NCBI GenBank assembly: GCA_038501625.1
Contig: JAZAYU010000009.1
Coordinates: forward strand, 10,344,396-10,408,395
Source of the DNA: Corbicula japonica
Lineage: Eukaryota; Mollusca; Bivalvia; Venerida; Cyrenidae
DNA: 64,000 nt
Direction of reading: 5' to 3'
Within the stretch, counting starts at the first letter, position 1. Every line of letters begins with the position of its first letter. Shown here piece after piece: positions 26,501 to 38,070 of this stretch. The notes under the pieces were generated by a model, which was not told where the DNA came from, made no database searches, and saw only the letters and a list, made by a program, of their open reading frames with translations. The translations under genes and the position numbers were made by a program.

Positions 26501-27434
26501 GCAACGAAACACCCAGCCAAGAAGCCAAGAGGACCCCAAAGAAAGTACCAAGTTGGATACCCGCTTGATCGAGATCAATCGACATAATAGGACCACTTCC
26601 CATCACCAAGAATAAAATCAAGTATATCCTGGTTATCGGCGACTACTTACAAGATACATGGAAGCATTCTGTCTACCAAACCAACAGGCCGATACCATCG
26701 CTCAGAAACTTGTCACAGAGTTCATCGCAAGATATGGCACTCCGCTAGAGATCCACTCAGACCAAGGCAGAAACTTCGAGAGCGACTTATTAAAAGAGAT
26801 ACTAAAGTTGTTGGAGATAACAAAAACCAGAACGACCGCCTACCGCCCAAGCTCCAATGGCCTAATCGAACGCTTTAATGGGACACTTGGCAAGATGCTT
26901 ACAAAAGTAGTAAACAACAACCTCAACAACTGGGATGAACACATAGGTCTACTATTAGCAGCCTACAGAAGTACAGTCCATCCAGCTACAGGATACACCC
27001 CAAATATGCTAATGTTTGGCCGAGAAGTCAACTTGCCTTCACATCTCCTTTTCCCATTTCCCAAGCCAGAAGCACCGCCGGATGTCCATTGGTATGTGGC
27101 AGAACTGAGGGATAAGATGGAAGAAGTCTATCACCTGGCAAGAGAAACACTTAAAGAAGCAGCCTCTAGGCAAAAGAAAGAATACGACACCCGCATCTCT
27201 GAATCCAGCTACAAGAAAGGAGATCTTGTCTACAAGAAAAGAGGATTCGGAACCAAACTTGAACACCTATACGAAGGACCATTTGTAGTAACAGAACTTC
27301 TTATCGCATGTGTCTACAAAATCCGTGGAAAGAAGTCATCAGTCGTTGTGCACCATGACCGCTTAAAACCATACGAGCCAGAAGTCATTCCAAAATGGGC
27401 ACGGAAGATACAGAAAGCAGCAAGAAACCAATAA
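23514..27434 (+). pseudogene. pol: pol polyprotein (PR-RT-RNase H-IN) of the Ty3/Gypsy element, broken
   Basis: The frame begins ATG at 23,514, 20 bp after gag. The protease active site DTGAEV is at residues 55-60, with DILLGCDI further on. After a TAA at 24,420, the RT frame (24,423-25,439) has TIDL, a MPYDLCNSASTFQ block and YLDD (25,062-25,073). RNase H follows in other frames (CDASDVGVGAVLSQ; a TAG at about 25,766), then an integrase with an H-H-C-C zinc finger (HDTLMAGH ... CPTC), catalytic blocks GDYL, HSDQGRNF and NGLIERFNG, and a GPF...HHDRLKPY C-terminus without a chromodomain. Frameshifts lie near 25,440, 26,575 and 26,650. Some normally fixed residues are changed (DLQSPY for the usual DLxSGY), so RT activity would be doubtful even if the frame were open. 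Confidence 0.93.
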
Positions 27435-27561
27435 AGAAGATAGCCTCACCTTATTATAGTATAATAGCCAAGACCACCTCCAAGACACTACAGCAACAAA
27501 CATATTATTATGCGATTAAGCTTCATAAGTAAAAATATATTTATGGCTCTTAATTGTATAA

Positions 27562-28086
27562 TTCCAGATTAAGTGGTACACCTGCCTGTTGTGTGGTAAA
27601 GAATCCTTCTATGAAGACGTGTACTGCCACATTTTTGCCTACCACACTCACCAGCTGCCGCCATACCTATGTCATTGTACATATACTGCATTAACAGAGG
27701 AACGTCTCCTTAGGCACATTTCGAAGAGAGAAGGTTGCAGGAGGATACCCACTGGGTCAAACAACGTCCCGATTGACAAGATAATTGCACTCGCTCCAAA
27801 GACAAAGGAAGTGGCAGTCAATACAGACCCCGACATGACCAGAGAGAGTTACGAAAAACTTCTGAAGATGCCCTTCATACCTGCCACGGGTGTTCACTCT
27901 TCAATGGCCCTGTGTGGATTTGATCGCCTGGAGGAAGACGCCATCCTACAGTACGGGGGAAGCGATTTATTTGGACCACTGGAACGGGTGACCGAGCCTA
28001 AGGACCTGCCACCTGCTGGGCATTACTGGAAGAGAGCAGCTGAGGAAGCCATTGACGAATACAGTAAGAGGCAAAGGCGATTTTAG
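27562..28086 (+). CDS. Extra reading frame after integrase, C2H2-like zinc-finger protein of the retroelement
   Basis: This frame is open from just after TAA 27,559-27,561 to TAG 28,084-28,086 (about 174 codons) and is intact although gag and pol are broken. It has no ATG in its first 90 codons. TTCCAG|ATTAAG at 27,562-27,573 looks like a 3' splice site, so a spliced subgenomic mRNA supplying the start is possible (inference). The N-terminal half has paired Cys/His: C-x2-C (CLLC), H-x4-H (HIFAYH), C-x-C (CHC) and a following H, like one or two C2H2 fingers. The rest is acidic/basic and ends KRQRRF. It sits where errantiviruses carry env, but there is no signal peptide or membrane segment, so it is not an envelope gene. 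Function is unknown; nucleic-acid binding is the modest guess. Confidence 0.6.
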   Translation, partial: FQIKWYTCLLCGKESFYEDVYCHIFAYHTHQLPPYLCHCTYTALTEERLLRHISKREGCRRIPTGSNNVPIDKIIALAPKTKEVAVNTDPDMTRESYEKLLKMPFIPATGVHSSMALCGFDRLEEDAILQYGGSDLFGPLERVTEPKDLPPAGHYWKRAAEEAIDEYSKRQRRF

Positions 28087-29958
28087 AAAACGCGTTAAGG
28101 TTTAACATCACCTTCTTATTTTTGGCACATCTTTCATTTTGGCCACATCAAAATTCAAATAGCTAAATTAATTTAATTTATTAAGTTACTACTCCATACC
28201 ATGTTTTAAATAATTTAATGATACTGTAGGACTAATTTTATTGATTACCTTTATGATTCATGCTAATTCATGTACTATTGTTGTAAGAGAGTTTATTATT
28301 TACACAGCTAGTTTATTGAAAGGCATATATTTTTGTGATTTTCATGGATTTGTAATATCTATGCATAGATTCTAATATCTATGGGTGTGATTATGTATCA
28401 CACATGTTAAGTTGTTTGAGTATTTATAGGTTCTAATATCTATGGGTTGCGATTATGTTTTTCATAGGTTCTAATATCCATGGGTTGAGATTATGATTTT
28501 CATGGATTCTAATATCTATGGGTTGTGATAATGTATCACAAGTGTTTAGTTGTTTAAGTATTTATAGGTTTAATATCTATAAGGGTCTGCTTATGTTTAA
28601 TATCTAATATTTAAGACCAGGGTTCAATTTTGTGTTTTTGTTTTAAGATCTGTATGTTCAGTTTCTTAAGTATGTTTTAATGTTGCGTATATCCCCACTG
28701 CGGATAAGTCTAACGCTTAGTTTTTATGAACTAAGTTCATGTTGTGAGTGTATTTCATTAGACCCTCTCTACAGTACTTTTACCAGTTTAAGCATGAAAC
28801 GAGAGTTGAATTATTCATTATTGTCCTACTCTCTTTTAAAGTCCATTTATTTGCCATTGCATTAATCTGTTGTATTCACATTCATGTTGCTTATATTTCA
28901 TTGCTGTGTCTCAATTTTAACATGGAGTCGTAACAATTTTCATTCTCATTACACTCTTCGGAGTATAAACTCTGAAAATTTGCTCAAAACAAGCTATTTG
29001 CTTATTATAAGGTGATGTTGTCATTCAAAAATGCTATTCTGATGATATCCGCGAGAAGTGCTAAGTTTATAACATACAAAGTTTGAAAATGATTACAGTG
29101 TTGATAGTGTTCATTCAGAGTAGCATCGCGCTTCAACTACAAGAAATTTTTACTATTATCAATTGCAAATGTACTAATGAACATTTAAGGTGACTAGTAC
29201 ATCGCGTTAATACTCACGAGCCTTGCCTCAAACAACCAACCAATCTACAACAATATTTCTTAATTATCACAATATCGCGCAACCATACATGAGAGCATAA
29301 CATTATATTGTAAATGTGCCACGTTGACACTTAGGTGATTTGGCACTTATCATTTCTTTATGACACTAAATGACATTTCGTGAAAGAAGAAAGAAGATAT
29401 TCCATGAAGACCTTTATCTTGTATTTGTTATATTTTACTTTGTTTTACTTTAACTACATATGTATGCCACTCAAGTAACTTTATATCATTACCAAAACAG
29501 TATTAGTATTACTTGTTCCTTTCAAACTTAACACATTCTTTGATGTATATATGTTTATAGTCATTCCAGTTTTATAGTTGACTTAGATTTTATAGATAGT
29601 TTATTTTTTGTTATTTGTTTTACGATGCTAATGTTTTTGACATGTTTTTTCACAAATGGTGCTTATTGAAACCACAATGTTGTTCTGCTATTGCAATTAC
29701 CTTTATACCTTACTCAGGGTAACAGTGTGCTGTTTAAGGTAATTCATTAACATTTTATATCATTAGCCACATTTAAGGTGATTCATTACCATTGAAGGTG
29801 ATTTGCTATAGTTAAGGTGGTTCACAGTTGGTATAGACAATTGATAATGTGTTTACTCATAACATTTTGAAACAATATAAGTCCAGTATTTTTTGCTTGA
29901 AAAAAATTATTGATTTTAATAAAATCAATAAATTTTTTCATTCCCAAACCCAGTATGT
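28087..29958. other. 3' internal non-coding region of the Ty3/Gypsy element
   Basis: A run of 4-5 imperfect units containing TTCTAATATCTATGGGTT lies at 28,360-28,600. Short AAGGT(A/G)ATTCA repeats occur at 29,735-29,830. No gene is convincing. A clear polypurine tract before the 3' LTR is not visible; only an A/T-rich hairpin-like stretch (about 29,898-29,942) precedes it. Confidence 0.5.
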
Positions 29959-31143
29959 TGTTGTAAAGTTGGACTTTTGTTACAAAATGTTACATAATTG
30001 AAGTTTATTTTAAGGTTGATGACAGAGCATTATGCAACTTAAGGGACATAGTTCTAATATCTTAACATTTAGAAAACCTAGTTAGTTACTATGTAGTACA
30101 CTTTAGCCAGTCTATTTAGTGCACTTTAGCTAGTCTATTTTGAACTTGTTATTATGAAGCTCTGATATCATCTAAAAGCTGCCATATTTGTTATTATTTT
30201 GAGTAACATATGCATTTCTTGTTTGATATGTATGTTATTTCTAGTCTATGATGCATTTGTGTAAATTTTAACTATGTTATATGCTTTACTTTATTATGCT
30301 GATTCTCAGACTGGTGCCTAGCTTTAATACTATATTTAGAATGTAAGCAATGCCTAGTGGCCTTGATGACATTGTTAATTTTCCATTACTTAGGCATATC
30401 AGTTGCTGGGAAGATTAAGTATATTTAGATTATTAGGTAAACAATGCCATGTGACCCAGTTGACCAATGAAAAGCCTCAATACATCCTTTAAGCATTTTG
30501 ATTGGCTCACTGCATTGTGGGTAATTGGATGCTGGGAAGTTTTCCTCAGTAGGATTTGTAATTAAGTTAGCCATTCTGCATTTGGCTTTCAGACAGAACA
30601 CATTAGGAACTTTGGCTTATTGTTCAAAATTAGGAAATTAATGAATTAATTATTTTGATATATTTTCTAAAGGTTATATTTTACTAAAGAGTTTTAAAAG
30701 GTACTGAATATTGATTTAATATTTTTGGTTATTTTTCCAAATTATTGCATTTGTTTTAAACAGCAGTTTCTTTGTGTTAAAGTATTAGGAATTCATAAAT
30801 TATTGTAAAATTAGAGCTAAATTTAGACTGACTGCTTTTGTACTTTGATTAAGAAAATATAATCTAGAAACCATCATTTGACAACATTGTACTTGAAATT
30901 GAAGATGCATTTTATTTTATCTTGTATAAAAGTTTGTTTTTAGATGTAGTTTAAAAATATTGATAATAAGAACAGTTGATTAAAACTTCATTTAATTATT
31001 TTAAATCAAAATAGAATCTTGTTTTTGATTTTCCTTTACTTTTAGTAAAGGTGGTGTCATCCTGACGTAAGAGTTAAATCTACTATTACATAACAAAGTA
31101 GAACTCCCTGAAAAACACACTCTTTAAAACCCCGCACACCACA
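29959..31143 (+). repeat. 3' LTR of the Ty3/Gypsy element
   Basis: 1,185 bp, from TGTTGTAAAG to CACACCACA. It lines up with the 5' LTR with scattered substitutions and small indels, including a deletion near 30,512 relative to the 5' LTR. Confidence 0.92.
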
Positions 31144-31271
31144 GCAGTAAAAATGTATGCCGCTCGTATGTGTATGATGGTAGCGATCGGAGTTTTATAC
31201 GAGCGATCACAGTCGGATTTTGGTCTCACTCTGCTCACATTGTAAGTGGACATAGTTTCAGTCTGAAACTA

Positions 31272-32522
31272 GAAATGTGTCCAAAGGACACGGATGCCCC
31301 CGCTTTTTCATAGAGCCATGTACATGTATGTTAAACTGCTAGGGAATTTTGGACTTATTTGTTAATGTTTCATCAAATTCCCAGCAGTGGTGTAGGAGGA
31401 GTTGCGTTCACAAGATATATTCCTATTAAAACTAATGTAAATGGAATTATCAAAGGGCCATAACTTCTGAACGGAACATGTAAGAGCGAAACGCCACCTT
31501 AATGCACATCAACATATGAGGCCAAGCATTGTGGTAAAGTTTCATCAAATTCCCAGCAGAGGTGTAGGAGGAGTTGCGTTCACAAGATATATTCCTATTA
31601 AAACTAATGTAAATGGAATTATCAAAGGGCCATAACTTCTGAACGGAACATGTAAGAGCAAAACCCCACCTTTATGCACAACAACATATCAGGCCAAGCA
31701 TTGTGGTAAAGTTTCATTAAATTCCCACAAGATGTGTAGGAGGGGTTGCCTTCACAAGATATGTTCCTATTAAAACTAATGTAAATGGAATTATCAAAGG
31801 GCCATAACTTCTGAACGGAACATGTAAGAGCAAAACACCACCTTTATGCACAACAACATATCAGGCCAAGCATTGTGGTAAAGTTTCATTTAATTGCCAC
31901 CAGAAGTGTAGGAGGAGTTGCGTTCACAAGATATATTCCTATTAAAACTAATGTAAATGGAATTATCAAAGGACCATAACTTCTGAACGGAACATGTAAG
32001 AGCGAAATCCTACCTTTATGCACAACAACATATCAGGCCAAGCATTGTGGTAAAGTTTCATTTAATTGCCACCAGTAGTGTAGGAGGTGTTGCGTTCACG
32101 AGATATACTCCTATTAAAACTAATGTAAATGGAAGTTTCAATGGGCCATAACTTCTGAACGGAACATGTAAAAGCGAAACCCCACCTTAATGCACAGCAA
32201 CATATCAGGCCAAGCATTGTGGTAAAGTTTCATTAAATTCCCACCAGTAGTGTAGGAGGAGTTGCGTTCACAAGATATACTCCTATTAAAACTAATGTAA
32301 ATGGAAGTATCAAAGGGCCATAACTTCTGAACGGAACATGTAAGAGCGAAACCCCACCTTTGTGCACAACAACATATCAGGCCAAGCATTGTGGTAAAGT
32401 TTCATTAAATTCCCACCAGTAGTGTAGGAGGAGTTGCGTTCACGAGAAAATCGGACGGACGGACGAACGGACGGACAGGAGCAACTCTTAATGCCCGTCG
32501 CCATTTCATGGCGGGGGCATAA
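31272..32522. mobile_element. Array element, ~175-bp tandem units with terminal hairpins
   Basis: About six units of ~175 bp contain GGCCATAACTTCTGAACGGA (first at 31,457, last near 32,319). The left border carries hairpin GTGTCCAAAGGACAC followed by ATGCCCCCGC. The right border carries (GGAC)n and then GCCATTTCATGGCGGGGGCAT, so ATGCCCCCGC and GCGGGGGCAT form a short inverted pair. There is no transposase. The layout recalls non-autonomous bivalve 'pearl'-type elements (inference). Confidence 0.7.
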
Positions 32523-32680
32523 AAAGATTTTAAAGTACGATTTCAGAATAAAGAAATGCCAATAGCCGATGTTGTATAGCATGGAAAACTTTTTGTTCTG
32601 ATGAGGTTGTGTTCTCTTGGCAGGAACCTGGTTCAGTGCACTTTATCAATATGATTTTATTTTTATTATTTTTTATTGAG

Positions 32681-33007
32681 TGGTATGGTATGGTATGTTC
32701 TGGTATGTTATGGTATGTTATGGTATGTTATGGTTTGGTATGGTATGGTATGGTATGGTATGGTATGGTATGGTATGGTATGGTATGGTATGGTATGGTA
32801 TGGTATGGTATGGTATGGTATGGTATGGTATGGTATGGTATGGTGTTGTATGGTAATGGTAAATATGATATGGTATGGTTTGGTATGGTATGGTATGGTA
32901 TGATGTGGTATGGTAAGGTATGGTATGGTAGTGTGGTAAGGTATGGTATAGTATTAGTATGGTGTGGTGTGGTATGGTAAGGTATGGTTATGGTATGGGT
33001 ATGGGTA
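32681..33007. repeat. (TATGG)n pentanucleotide microsatellite
   Basis: About 320 bp of TGGTA repeats, pure in the centre and degraded at both edges. The long Met-Val-Trp-Tyr-Gly reading frame over it is an artefact of the repeat. Confidence 0.95.
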
Positions 33008-33124
33008 TACTCATAACCTTTTCTATAGCATTACATAAGAAAAACACTAACATGCAAACGTTAACCATAATTTCTTAATCTTAATTTCTAATTTCTATGT
33101 GAAAAAGGGAAAAAAATAAATTTA

Positions 33125-33235
33125 AACAAGAGGGCCAAAGGCCCTATCGCTCACCAGATTCTTGGATTTATGAAATGAAAGGCAGAAAAAAATTCAAGAA
33201 AATAACAAATACACAGCTGACTTTGCAACAATTTA
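33125..33235. mobile_element. Truncated array element, left end only
   Basis: AACAAGAGGGCCAAAGGCCC starts an element like the one at 34,624, with the same AACAAGAG start, small hairpin and 'cgctcacc'. It is cut off after ~110 bp by the next AACAAGAG at 33,236. Confidence 0.45.
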
Positions 33236-36200
33236 AACAAGAGCTATCACTGAAGGTGATTAATACCCCCGCAATACTGCTTTGTCAGAGTATACAGAAA
33301 TAACGTTGGCATCTTTAATAGTGCTCCCCTTCAAAAATTAATGGACTAGATACAGATAAAAAATATGTCTACCACATCGACACTTCATGCTAAACACATG
33401 ATTTCAGTTTCAAGTCAATATCTTGAAAATGTATTACTTCGCCTCACAAGATTTTGTTAAATCATTCCCCTACAAAAAATAATGTACTGACCTACATGAA
33501 AAATATGTTACACAAATCTACACTTCAAGCCAAACATATGTTTTAAGTTTGACATAATTACCTTGAAAACTGTACCAGTTGTTTGCATCAAAACATTTTG
33601 TTAAATAGTGCTCCCCTCAAAAAAAATAATGGACTGATCCAGAAGGAAAAAATGTCTTGCACATGTACAATTCATGCCGAATATATGTTAAAAGTTTCAA
33701 CTCAATATTTAGAAAACAGGAGAAGCAGTTTGTGTAATAAGATTTTGTTAAATAATGCTCCCTCCCAACAAATAATGGACTTGATCAACACAAAAATATT
33801 TCACTTACATGCGCACTTCATGCAGAATTAATTATTTCAGTTTCAAGTCGAAATGTTGAAAACTGTAGAAGTTGCAGAACACAATTTTTTTAATCATGTC
33901 CCCTGCAAAAAATAATAGACTGATCTACATGAAAAATATTTCATGCACATCTACACTTCATGCCAAAAATATGTTTAAAGTTTCAAGTCAATATCTTAAA
34001 AACTGTAGAAGTAGTTGGCGTCACAAGGTTTTGTTGAATTGCGCTACTTCCCTTCTAAGAAATAATGAGCTGATCCACATGAACAAAAAATATGTCATTC
34101 AAATCTACTCACGAATGTATGTTTAAAGTTTGAAAACTGGAGAAGTAGTTTTCATTATAAGATTTTGTTAAATAATGCTCCCCTTCCAAAAAATAATGGA
34201 CTAATCCATAAAAAATATGTCGCTTACATGTGCACTTCATGCCGAACATAAGATTTCAGTTCCAAGTCGATATCTTGAAAACTGTAGAAGTTTGCATAAC
34301 ACGCTTTAATTTAATAATGTCCCCTGCAAAAAAATAATGGACCTGATCCACACAAAAAATATGTCATGCACATCTACACTTAATACCAAAAATATATTTG
34401 AAGTTTCAAGTCAATATCTTAAAAACTGTAGAAGAAGTTGGGGTCACAAGATTTTGTTGAATCATACTCCCCTTCTAAAAAAATAATGGACTGATCCACA
34501 TGAAAAAAATATATCATGCAATTCTAATCACGAACGTATGTTTAAAGTTTAAAAACTGGAGAAGTAGTTTGCGTCATAAGATTTGTTAAAAATGAAAGAT
34601 TTTGTTAAATAATGCTCCACTCCAACAAGAGTGCCAAATGGCCCTAAATCGCTCACCTGTCAAACTTGACCTAGATATCATTGAGATAAACATTCTGACC
34701 AAGTTTGAAGAAGATTGGACCAAAATTAAGACCGCTAGAGTGCAGACAAGATTTTTATATAATTTGACCTAGTGATCAAGATTTCAAGGTCACATGACCC
34801 AGTTTCAAACTTGACCTAGATTTCATTTATATATACTTTCTGACCAAGATTGAAGAAGATCCAACCAAAATTAAGACCTCTAGAGTGCAGGCAAGCTTTT
34901 CGTTTAATTTGACCTACTGACCTAGTTTAAAGGGTCACATAACCCAGTTACGCACTTGATCTAGATATCATTGAGATAAACATTCTGACCAGGTTAAGAG
35001 AAGATTGCATCAAAATGAAGACCACTAGAGTGCAGACAAGCTTTTTCTATAATTTACCTAGTGACCTAGATTTCAAGGTCACATGATCCAGTTTCAAACT
35101 TGATCTAGATATCATTGAGATAAACATTCTGACAAAGTTTGAGAAAGATTGGACCAAAATTAAGACCTCTACAGTGCAGACAAGCTTTTTCTTAAATTTG
35201 ACCTACTGACCTAGTTTTAAGGGTCATATGATCCAGGTACGAACTTGATCTAGATATCATTGAGGTAAACATTCTAACCAAGTTTAAAGAAGATTGCACC
35301 AAAATTGAGACTGCTATAGTGCGGACAAGCTTTTCCTATAAATTGACCTAGTGACCTAGATTTCAAGGTAACATGACCCAGTTTTAAACTTGATCTAGAT
35401 ATCATTGAGATAAACATTCTGACAAAGTTTGAGAAAGATCTGACCAAAATAAAGACTTCTACTATGCAGACAAGCTTTTTCTTTAATTTGACCTACTGAC
35501 CTAGTTTTAAGGGTCACATGACCCAGGTACGAACGTGATCTAGATATCATTGAGATAAACATTCTGACCAAGTTTAAAGAAGATCGCACCAAAATTAAGA
35601 CTGCTAGAGTGCGGACAAGCTTTTTCTATAATTTGACCTAGTGACCTATATTTCAAGGTCACATGACCCAGTTTCGAACTTGATCAAGATATCATTGAGA
35701 TAAACATTCTGACCAAGTTTGAAGAAGATTGGATAAAAATTATGACCGCTAGAGTGCGGACAACAATTGTAAACGGACGACGGACGGACGACGGACGCCA
35801 GACGAAGGGTGATCACAAAAGCTCACCCTGTCACTATGTGACAGGTGAGCTAAAAAGTAATGGACTGATCCACACACAAAAATATGTCGCTTACATGTGC
35901 ACTTCATGCAGAACATAAGATTTCAGTTTCAAGTCGTTATCTTGAAACTGTAAAATTGCATAACACGGTTTTGTTTAATCATGTCCCGTGCAAAAATAAT
36001 GGACTGATCCACATAAAAAATATGTCGGGCAAATCTACACTTCATGCCGAACATATGTTTAAAGTTTCAAGTCAATATCTTGAAAACTGTAGAAGAAGTT
36101 CGCGCCACAAGATTTTGTTGAATCGAGCTCCCCTCCAAAAAATAATGGACTGATCCACATTAGAAAAAAATAGTTCGTGCAAATCTACTCACGAACATAT

Positions 36201-36318
36201 GTTTAAAGTTTCAAGTCGATATCTTGAAATTTTTTGACGTAGTAAGTGCCACAGACCAACAACATAACCGGATAATGACTCCTATATACACCCCAAACTT
36301 TGTTTGCGGGGGTATAAT
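33236..36318. mobile_element. Array element, ~150-bp units, split by a nested element
   Basis: It starts AACAAGAG, then hairpin ATCAC/GTGAT and ATACCCCCGC, and ends GCGGGGGTAT (about 36,306-36,315), so the ends are an inverted pair. Units of ~150 bp carry 'aataatggactgatccacatgaaaaa', 'tttcaagtcaatatcttgaaaactg' and 'aagattttgttaaat'. Bases 34,624-35,855 are a second element inserted within a unit. Short open frames here are repeat artefacts. Confidence 0.65.
34624..35855. mobile_element. Nested array element, ~145-bp units, 3' terminal hairpin
   Basis: It starts AACAAGAGTGCCAAATGGCC. About eight units carry TAGATATCATTGAGATAAAC (34,671 to 35,690), TGACCAAGTTT and 'tttcaaggtcacatgaccc'. It ends with ACGGACG repeats and a 14-bp-stem hairpin, AGCTCACC...GGTGAGCT (35,820-35,851), followed by AAAA. 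The host array resumes immediately after it. Confidence 0.7.
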
Positions 36319-36550
36319 AATAACGGGCCTTATAGCATCACACAAAGATATATATATATATTCACATTTCAAGGGATGACGATTCTACTTCATTTGCTGA
36401 GGTATTATAACATTTCATACTGTCACACTTGTATTTAATTCCAAGAAGCCTCTAATCTTCAACCCATTACAAAAATGCAAATGATCTGTTTTCTTTTGAG
36501 GCAGTAGTTTGCTTGAAATTAATAGAATAAACCTTTTACTACAAAAATGC

Positions 36551-36790
36551 TTAACCCTTTCATCCATATATTTACCTTTTTGCGTGGACAATCAGTGTAG
36601 ATCCAGATCAGTCAGCATGTCCCTACCGTCTGAACAAATCTACACTATAAGCTTTTTTTATTTGTTCAGTTAATTCTGACTAAAATGCGACCAGTGCAGA
36701 TCCTGAACAGACTACACAAATGAGCCAGCTGATCTGAATCTACACTGTTGGCATTGCATAAAAATATGTATATATGGAGGAAAGAGTTAA
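36551..36790. mobile_element. Palindromic MITE, copy 1 ('GATC-TACACTG' family)
   Basis: Outer ends TTAACCCTTTCATCCATATA and TATATGGAGGAAAGAGTTAA are near inverted repeats. Inner GTGTAGATCCAGATCAG faces CTGATCTGAATCTACAC. No coding frame. Three more copies lie at 36,968, 41,493 and 41,938. Confidence 0.7.
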
Positions 36791-36967
36791 AAACTGGTTT
36801 GGTCAAGATCAGGGCCAAAGACAAAAAAAACTGAGACTAGAGACCATACTTCAATTCTCAAGCATCTGACTGCCGAAAACTGATACTAGTCTTAAAAAAA
36901 TCAAATGCTGGAGTTCTGAGACCTCCAATTAACTTGCCAATTTTTGTACATACACGGTATACACCAT

Positions 36968-37205
36968 AATCCTTTCCTCCTTATATACTCATTTTTACGC
37001 AGGTGCGACAAGTGTAGATCTAGATCAGCTGGAACATTCCTGCCATCTGATCAGGATCTGCACTGGTCCCATTTTAGTCAGAAATGACCTAATGAATCAA
37101 AAAGCGAACAGTGCAGATCCTGATCAGATGGTTCGGATGTGCCGGCTGATCTGGATCTACACTGTTCACCCACGCAAAAAGTTGTATCTATGGACGAAAG
37201 GGTTA
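36968..37205. mobile_element. Palindromic MITE, copy 2
   Basis: Same family as 36,551-36,790, with GTGTAGATCTAGATCAGCTG facing CAGCCGGCACATCC / GATCTGGATCTACAC, and a GGGTTAA right end. The left end is more diverged. Confidence 0.65.
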
Positions 37206-37699
37206 ATATAGTCTGAACATTTCGAGAATGTGCTACAAATTTGTTGTTGTTGTTGTTTTACTTACGAATTTGAATAAAATATTCAGAAAAGCCTGATATT
37301 CAGTGCTATGAAGTAAGAATGTTTATTTGGTCAGTATCCATAGAAGATGTCAAAATTTACCCTATAAAAACTTCGAGAGCAAAGTTCTTAATATTGGACA
37401 ACACAGATCTAAGCAGGAAAGTTCAGTAGGTCGATCATTGACCAGCAACTAGAGCAATGAACTGGATAATGCATCCTAATACATCTTAATATAGCTGAAG
37501 ACAGGTAGAACTATTGAAATTTTGATACTTGAAATTTTCACTCTGCTACTAAAATTTTTGTATCAAATTTTATCACTGAACAATCAGTGAATGAATTGTT
37601 TAGGAAAGATTGAATTTTAAGATGGTTTAAAGTTTGTGCCAAAATCTGGTTGATAACTGTAAAAAAATCAAAGGTTAAAAACAGAATTTAAAAGAAAAA
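37206..37699. other. Unassigned AT-rich spacer
   Basis: No gene or clear repeat. A (GTT)4-like tract is at 37,242. Confidence 0.3.
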
Positions 37700-38070
37700 A
37701 AAACAAAACCCCAGGGCGGGGCCCCTGGGCAATGATTTTAATAATTTGAGTAGAAATCATCAATATCAATATTCATACCAAATTTGATGACAATCGGATA
37801 AAAAATGTTACCTCTATTGCATTAACAAAATTTTTGCTTTAATCTGACCTAGTGACCTAGTTTTTGACCCAAGATTACCCAGTTTCGAAAGGGATCGCCA
37901 CACCACCAAGAGAAACATTCTGACCAAGTTTGATGAAAATCGGTTGAAAACTGTGGCCTCTATCGCCTTAACAAAAGAATGTTGACGGACGCCGGACGAA
38001 GGACGACGGACATCTGGTCCGCCTCTTATCACAATAGCTCACTCAGAGCCTTCGGCTCTGGTGAGCTAAA
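37700..38070. mobile_element. Short array-type element with hairpins at both ends
   Basis: The left hairpin CCCAGGGCGGGGCCCCTGGG is at about 37,710. The interior has 'tgacctagtgacctag' and 'ctgaccaagtttgatgaaaatcgg', echoing the units at 34,624-35,855. ACGGACG-type repeats follow, then a right hairpin AGCTCACTCAGAGCC...GGCTCTGGTGAGCT (38,036-38,067) and AAAA. Confidence 0.6.

Larger units (their letters stand above)
18771..31143 (+). mobile_element. Ty3/Gypsy LTR retrotransposon, near full length, defective
   Basis: Two long terminal repeats in direct orientation (TGTTG...CACA ends) bound a 12.4-kb element flanked by GCAG target duplications at 18,767-18,770 and 31,144-31,147. Internal order is primer site, gag with zinc knuckle, protease, reverse transcriptase, RNase H, integrase, an extra zinc-finger frame and the 3' LTR. 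Protease-RT-RNaseH-integrase order is that of Ty3/Gypsy (Metaviridae). Stops and frameshifts in gag and pol make it non-autonomous now. The LTRs are very similar by eye, differing by scattered substitutions and small indels. Confidence 0.93.

Noticed and set aside
27562..28086. Envelope gene in the Ty3/Gypsy element
   Set aside because: Position fits env, but there is no signal peptide, furin-like site or membrane span; Cys/His pairs point to a zinc finger.
32609..32980. 123-codon frame rich in Met-Val-Trp-Tyr-Gly
   Set aside because: Pure translation of the (TATGG)n microsatellite.
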